A stretch of 64,000 nucleotides of DNA from Streptosporangium sandarakinum. GTDB taxonomy: Bacteria > Actinomycetota > Actinomycetes > Streptosporangiales > Streptosporangiaceae. A model generated the notes under the pieces. That model ran no database searches. It had not been told where the DNA came from and saw nothing but the letters and a program-made list of their open reading frames with translations. A program made the translations under genes and the position numbers. Shown in pieces: positions 60,881 to 64,000 of this stretch (within the stretch, counting starts at the first letter, position 1; the number at the start of each line of letters is the position of its first letter). The stretch covers positions 620,001 to 684,000 of the forward strand of contig NZ_JACCCO010000002.1 in the NCBI RefSeq assembly GCF_013409935.1, given 5' to 3'.

Positions 60881-63800
60881 CACGGCGGGTTGCCGACCTG
60901 GAGGTCGAAGCCACCCTTATCGAAGACCTGGGCGAACTGAAGCTCCCAGTGGAAGAACCCCTGCCGCTCGGCGATGTCCTCGACGACGTCGAACCAGGGG
61001 AATCGCTCCAGGAGCCGATTCGCCGAGTCCATGCCCATCCACGCCGGAAGCTCGTCCTCGTACACCTCCAGGTCCGCCAGGGAGGCGAAGCTCTCCACCA
61101 GCGAGTCGGCGGGGATGTCGGCGCGGCCCAGCATCGCCTCGGCGAAGTCGAGCCAGTCGTCCAGGTTCGCCAGCGGGATGATCGGGCGCAGCGGCTCGAA
61201 GACCGGGCTGGGCCTGCGGCCGACGCTGCGGCGGGACTCGCGGGCGAAGCCGTCCAGGCTCGTCTGCTTGGGCAGGCCGAGGTCGAACAGCGACTCCGTC
61301 TCCCAGTTCTCCCCGAAGCCGGTCGCCTTCACAGGCTCCACAGACTCCACGGCCTTCGCGGACTCGGCCGACTTCGTGGCCCCCTCGGCGGGCTCGGGCC
61401 GTACCTCTCCCCGCTCGGCCGGAGATACACCGTCTGATCCGTAGTCAGAGGGTTTATCAGCGGCGTGGCGCGTGTAGACGTCGGCGGTGCCGTCCAGCAG
61501 GCCCGCGCGGTCGAGCGGCCAGAACCACAGCGCGCACCAGGCGTCCATGACCTTCTTCAGCCGCCAGTACGGCGTGCCCGGCGCGACCAGGTCGCCGTAG
61601 ACCTTCTCCTTCCGCACGGCGTCGGCGGGCTGGTCGATCCAGTCGGCGCCCCAGACGTCGATCCGGCGGCTGATCTCCCGCTCGGAGATGGTCAGGCGCT
61701 GGACGACGAGGTCCCACAGGTACTCGGCCCGCCCGGAGAGCGCCTGGAGCCGCTGGAGCTGGGAGGACTTCCGGCCGCCGGACTTCTTGTCGGAGACCTT
61801 GGCGCGCATCCGCCTACGCCAGTCGCCCAGTTGCTTGGCCTCGGCCGGGGCCAGCTCGCGGGCCTCCTTGGCCCCGGCGACCGCGCCCCAGCCCTCGGCG
61901 GGCAGCAGGAAGTGGTGGACCTTGCCCTTGGGCAGCGGGCCGGCCGAGAACGGCAGGTCCTCGGGGGCCTCCTTCAGCCAGGCGCCCTTGGTCAGCGACG
62001 CCGGGCCGTACACGCGGCGGCCCGCGCCGATGAGCGAGTTGCCGCGCCGCAGGTGCAGGCCGAACCAGGGAGCCCGCAGGCCGGGGTACATGACGTTGAG
62101 CCAGACGGAGACCTCGGCCAGTTCGATGGCGGTCTCGTTGAGGTCGACGCCGTAGGAGTTGTGCAGCGCGACGTACGCCTTGACCTTCTGCAGCTCGTCC
62201 TCGTAGCGGTCCGGGTCGATCCGGACGTCGAGCTCCTTCTGGCGGCGGCGGAGATACTCGGCGGCCACCTGGTTGACGGCCTCGTTGAGGAACGCGCCCG
62301 ACCCCAGGGCGGGCTCGCAGATCTTCCACTCCAGGATCTCGCGCGCCGGGGTGACCGTACCGTCCTGGTCGAGGCGGTGCTGCAGGGCGAGCTGGACGGT
62401 GACCTTCGTCAGCGACTCGGGCGTGTAGTAGGAGGCGCTGGTCTCCCGGTCGCGGCCGGCGAGGCGGTAGACGAACGCGCCCTCCCGGTAGCGGACGTAC
62501 TCGCCGGTCCGGTTGCCGTCCTCGTCGACGGCGGGCACGAACACGCTCTCGGGGTAGTCGTCCACCTTGGACGCGGGGATCATCCACGAGCCGTCCTTGG
62601 GGTCGCCGTTCTTGGCGACCTCGTACAGCTCCTCGGCGGCGATGAACCCGGTGTAGGACATCAGGCCCTCGTAGACCGCGCCGAGCTGGTTGATGCCGAG
62701 CTGGGCGTAGGAGATGAAGCCACCGCGCTCCTTGCGCCGGCCCCGGGTGAGCATGAGCAGCCGCAGCACCCGGTGCAGGGTCGCGTTGCGCAGCCGGGTG
62801 TCGATCCTCGGCGCGTCCGGGTCGTCCTCGTCGTATCCGGGCACGACCAGCGCCTCGCGGCCGATGAGCCCGGTGTGCCGGGAGTCGAACAGGTCGGCGC
62901 GCAGCGGCTCGAACCGGAGCCCCTCACCGCGTGATCCGTCGCCCTCCTTCCCGGCCACGGTCTCCGGCGCGTCCGGCGCGTCCGCCGTCTCGTCCCCGTC
63001 GTCGTCGCCGGTGTCCAGATCGCCGCCGTTGACCAGGCGGAACAGCAGGTCGAGCGACTCGTACAGGTGGAAGCCGTCGCGGGACTCCTCCCCGGTCAGG
63101 TCGCGCACCACGAGGTCGCCGAGCCGGGCGAGGCTGTAGCCCCGGCCGTAGTCCTCGTCGTCGGTCGGCAGGATGCCCAGCTCCGGCCGGGCCTCGGCGT
63201 ACAGCAGGAACAGGATGCGGTAGAGGTAACGCAGCGCCTCGCGGCCCAGCTCCTTGGCGAGGGCGCCCGGCTCCATGACGTCCTCGGGGCGGACCTGTCG
63301 GACGGTGCCGTCGTCCAGCGGCATCTCGGCCTGGCGGATCCGGTCGAGCACCTCGTTGGCGATGAGTTCGACGGACTGCTGCAGCCCCTTGCGGAGCTCG
63401 GTGGAGACGCCGACCGCGTGGTTGCGGGAGTTGGTGAGCAGCTCGGCCAACGGCTCGGAGCCGCCCTCCTCGGGGGGCAGCAGGGAGTCGGCGCCGAACA
63501 GCGCGGCGACGACCTCCAGCTCGGCGGGGTTGTTGCGGCCCAGCGCCACATCGAGGCTGACCGCGAGGTAGCGGCCCTCGCCCCAGGTGGCCCGGTCGGC
63601 CAGGATGACCACACCGCCGGCGAGGATCAGCACGTATCGCGGCGGCTCGTCGCCCGCGAACAGCCAGGACGCCAATCTGGCGCCGGAGGTGATCCGTTCG
63701 TTCCCGTCGAGCTGAACAGGCTCCAGCAGCCGCCCGGCCAGGTCCTCGTCGAGGGCGGCGTCCACGTCGGCGGCCCAGCCGCACTCGACGGCGACCAGGT

Positions 63801-64000
63801 GCTGGTCGGCGCGGGCCACCGGGACGGTGTACTCCCGGCCCGCCCGCTCCACGGTCAGCTCGCGCGGTGTCTCGGCGAACCCGAGGGCTTTCAGCGTCTC
63901 GCCGTGCAGCTCGGTCAGCTTCTTGCGCCACTCGGCGCGCTCGTCGGGGTCGGCGGGCTCGCCCGCGCGCAGCCGGGCGTCGAAGTCGGCGAAGAGCGGC
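59797..64000 (-). CDS. Eco57I/DrmMI-type adenine methylase, N-terminal part, cut by window edge
   Basis: An Eco57I-type DNA methylase like DISARM class 1 DrmMI, visible for 1400 residues up to an amber stop and open to the right edge, where it begins LFADFDARLRAGEPADPDER. Seen: TYYTPESL-like SASYYTPESLTKVTVQLAL near 510, motif I KICEPALGSGAFLNEAVNQV near 560, VDLNETAIELAEVSVWLNV near 610, and motif IV DLQVGNPPWYRPRWEEA near 1033. It should methylate adenine to mark host DNA. The recognition region lies after motif IV, in the AT-rich stretch, and its tail is the separate fragment at 58939. Internal linkers are acidic (GDLDTGDDDGDETADAPDAP). Without the tail it is probably inactive or altered. 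Confidence 0.85.
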   Translation of the reverse strand, partial: PLFADFDARLRAGEPADPDERAEWRKKLTELHGETLKALGFAETPRELTVERAGREYTVPVARADQHLVAVECGWAADVDAALDEDLAGRLLEPVQLDGNERITSGARLASWLFAGDEPPRYVLILAGGVVILADRATWGEGRYLAVSLDVALGRNNPAELEVVAALFGADSLLPPEEGGSEPLAELLTNSRNHAVGVSTELRKGLQQSVELIANEVLDRIRQAEMPLDDGTVRQVRPEDVMEPGALAKELGREALRYLYRILFLLYAEARPELGILPTDDEDYGRGYSLARLGDLVVRDLTGEESRDGFHLYESLDLLFRLVNGGDLDTGDDDGDETADAPDAPETVAGKEGDGSRGEGLRFEPLRADLFDSRHTGLIGREALVVPGYDEDDPDAPRIDTRLRNATLHRVLRLLMLTRGRRKERGGFISYAQLGINQLGAVYEGLMSYTGFIAAEELYEVAKNGDPKDGSWMIPASKVDDYPESVFVPAVDEDGNRTGEYVRYREGAFVYRLAGRDRETSASYYTPESLTKVTVQLALQHRLDQDGTVTPAREILEWKICEPALGSGAFLNEAVNQVAAEYLRRRQKELDVRIDPDRYEDELQKVKAYVALHNSYGVDLNETAIELAEVSVWLNVMYPGLRAPWFGLHLRRGNSLIGAGRRVYGPASLTKGAWLKEAPEDLPFSAGPLPKGKVHHFLLPAEGWGAVAGAKEARELAPAEAKQLGDWRRRMRAKVSDKKSGGRKSSQLQRLQALSGRAEYLWDLVVQRLTISEREISRRIDVWGADWIDQPADAVRKEKVYGDLVAPGTPYWRLKKVMDAWCALWFWPLDRAGLLDGTADVYTRHAADKPSDYGSDGVSPAERGEVRPEPAEGATKSAESAKAVESVEPVKATGFGENWETESLFDLGLPKQTSLDGFARESRRSVGRRPSPVFEPLRPIIPLANLDDWLDFAEAMLGRADIPADSLVESFASLADLEVYEDELPAWMGMDSANRLLERFPWFDVVEDIAERQGFFHWELQFAQVFDKGGFDLQVGNPPWYRPRWEEAPVLAELEPWFELTDKPAVSEWNRHKEAALSGSRDRAYFLAELTANVGAVAVFGSQAVYDLLVGTQPNLYRAFMIRTWRNLGLHGISALIHPDSHFTGSQEGQLRAAAYRHLRLHAHFQNRRLLFADIDWNKMYGVQIYGPAQEISFAHVSWLFDPTPLLESFDHDGSGERPGIKHNGYWDLRPHRDRLVLVNEKVLTDWRLLTGEIDSLVEQTKLLYPVTTAEQDAITALSRVKRRLGGLEPRISRGYDEANAKKNGLIAWETSHPDSWGKVIIRGPQFTGATPFAKQPPNTLHTDRPVDLTLLEVDAIPATDYRRATALERYEQAQDRWFVYGKSTDLQGNKTVPVERSGS

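Overview
The window looks like chromosomal DNA of a high-GC actinomycete, most likely order Streptosporangiales (Streptosporangium/Nonomuraea/Microbispora type). The evidence is very high GC with strong third-position bias, frequent GTG/TTG starts, an F420-type PPOX flavoprotein, a WhiJ/BldB-like XRE + DUF397 + anti-sigma-type ATPase group, a rifampicin monooxygenase preceded by a rifamycin-associated element, and many paralogous small lipoprotein and WXG-like genes. No rRNA, tRNA, insertion sequence or CRISPR array was seen.

Region 1 (1-12 kb) is a patchwork of metabolic and regulatory genes: a GNAT fragment, an aldo/keto reductase with a repeat-like insertion, a glycosidase-like TIM barrel protein divergent from a TetR regulator across a perfect palindrome, a broken SUKH gene, secretion-associated proteins, a MazG-like pyrophosphohydrolase, a DUF6461 protein, a NIPSNAP-like protein, and rox with its upstream inverted repeat. 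Small decayed copies of neighbouring genes (mazG start, the 67-residue gene at 24.8 kb) and a 45-bp dispersed repeat show local rearrangement.

Region 2 (12-22 kb) starts the defence-like part. A PD-(D/E)XK + DUF2075 helicase gene, whose ribosome binding site sits in a hairpin, converges on a two-gene operon made of an unrecognised 1117-residue protein and a 1553-residue helicase ending in DUF1998. Region 3 (22-27 kb) holds a DUF1023 hydrolase, a lipoprotein and the XRE/DUF397/HATPase regulatory group.

Region 4 (27-41 kb) is a defence operon group on the minus strand: SNF2 helicase with DUF3883 (DrmD-like), DUF1156 DNA methyltransferase, HEPN-Swt1/DUF499 ATPase, then separately a DUF262/DUF1524 nuclease and a coiled-coil protein. 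Region 5 (41-64 kb) holds a Ser/Thr kinase with a TPR-like tail, a DUF1643 protein, a membrane pair resembling MotA/MotB or ZorA/ZorB stators, an F420-type flavoprotein, an N6-methylase relative lacking its catalytic Asn, a second kinase, a RelE-fold + UvrD helicase, a 2181-residue helicase with DUF1998 and a Vsr-like nuclease domain, and an Eco57I/DrmMI-type methylase interrupted by one in-frame amber codon and running off the right edge.

Taken together 12-64 kb is a dense defence island. It has parts of DISARM (SNF2 helicase, DrmMI-type methylase, DUF1998 helicases), of the DUF499/DUF1156 anti-phage group and of Zorya-like motors, but no canonical complete set of any one. Two methyltransferases carry AT-rich segments over or after the catalytic motif, suggesting exchange of target-recognition regions. 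Functions in regions 2, 4 and 5 are inferred from motifs and neighbourhood, not tested.
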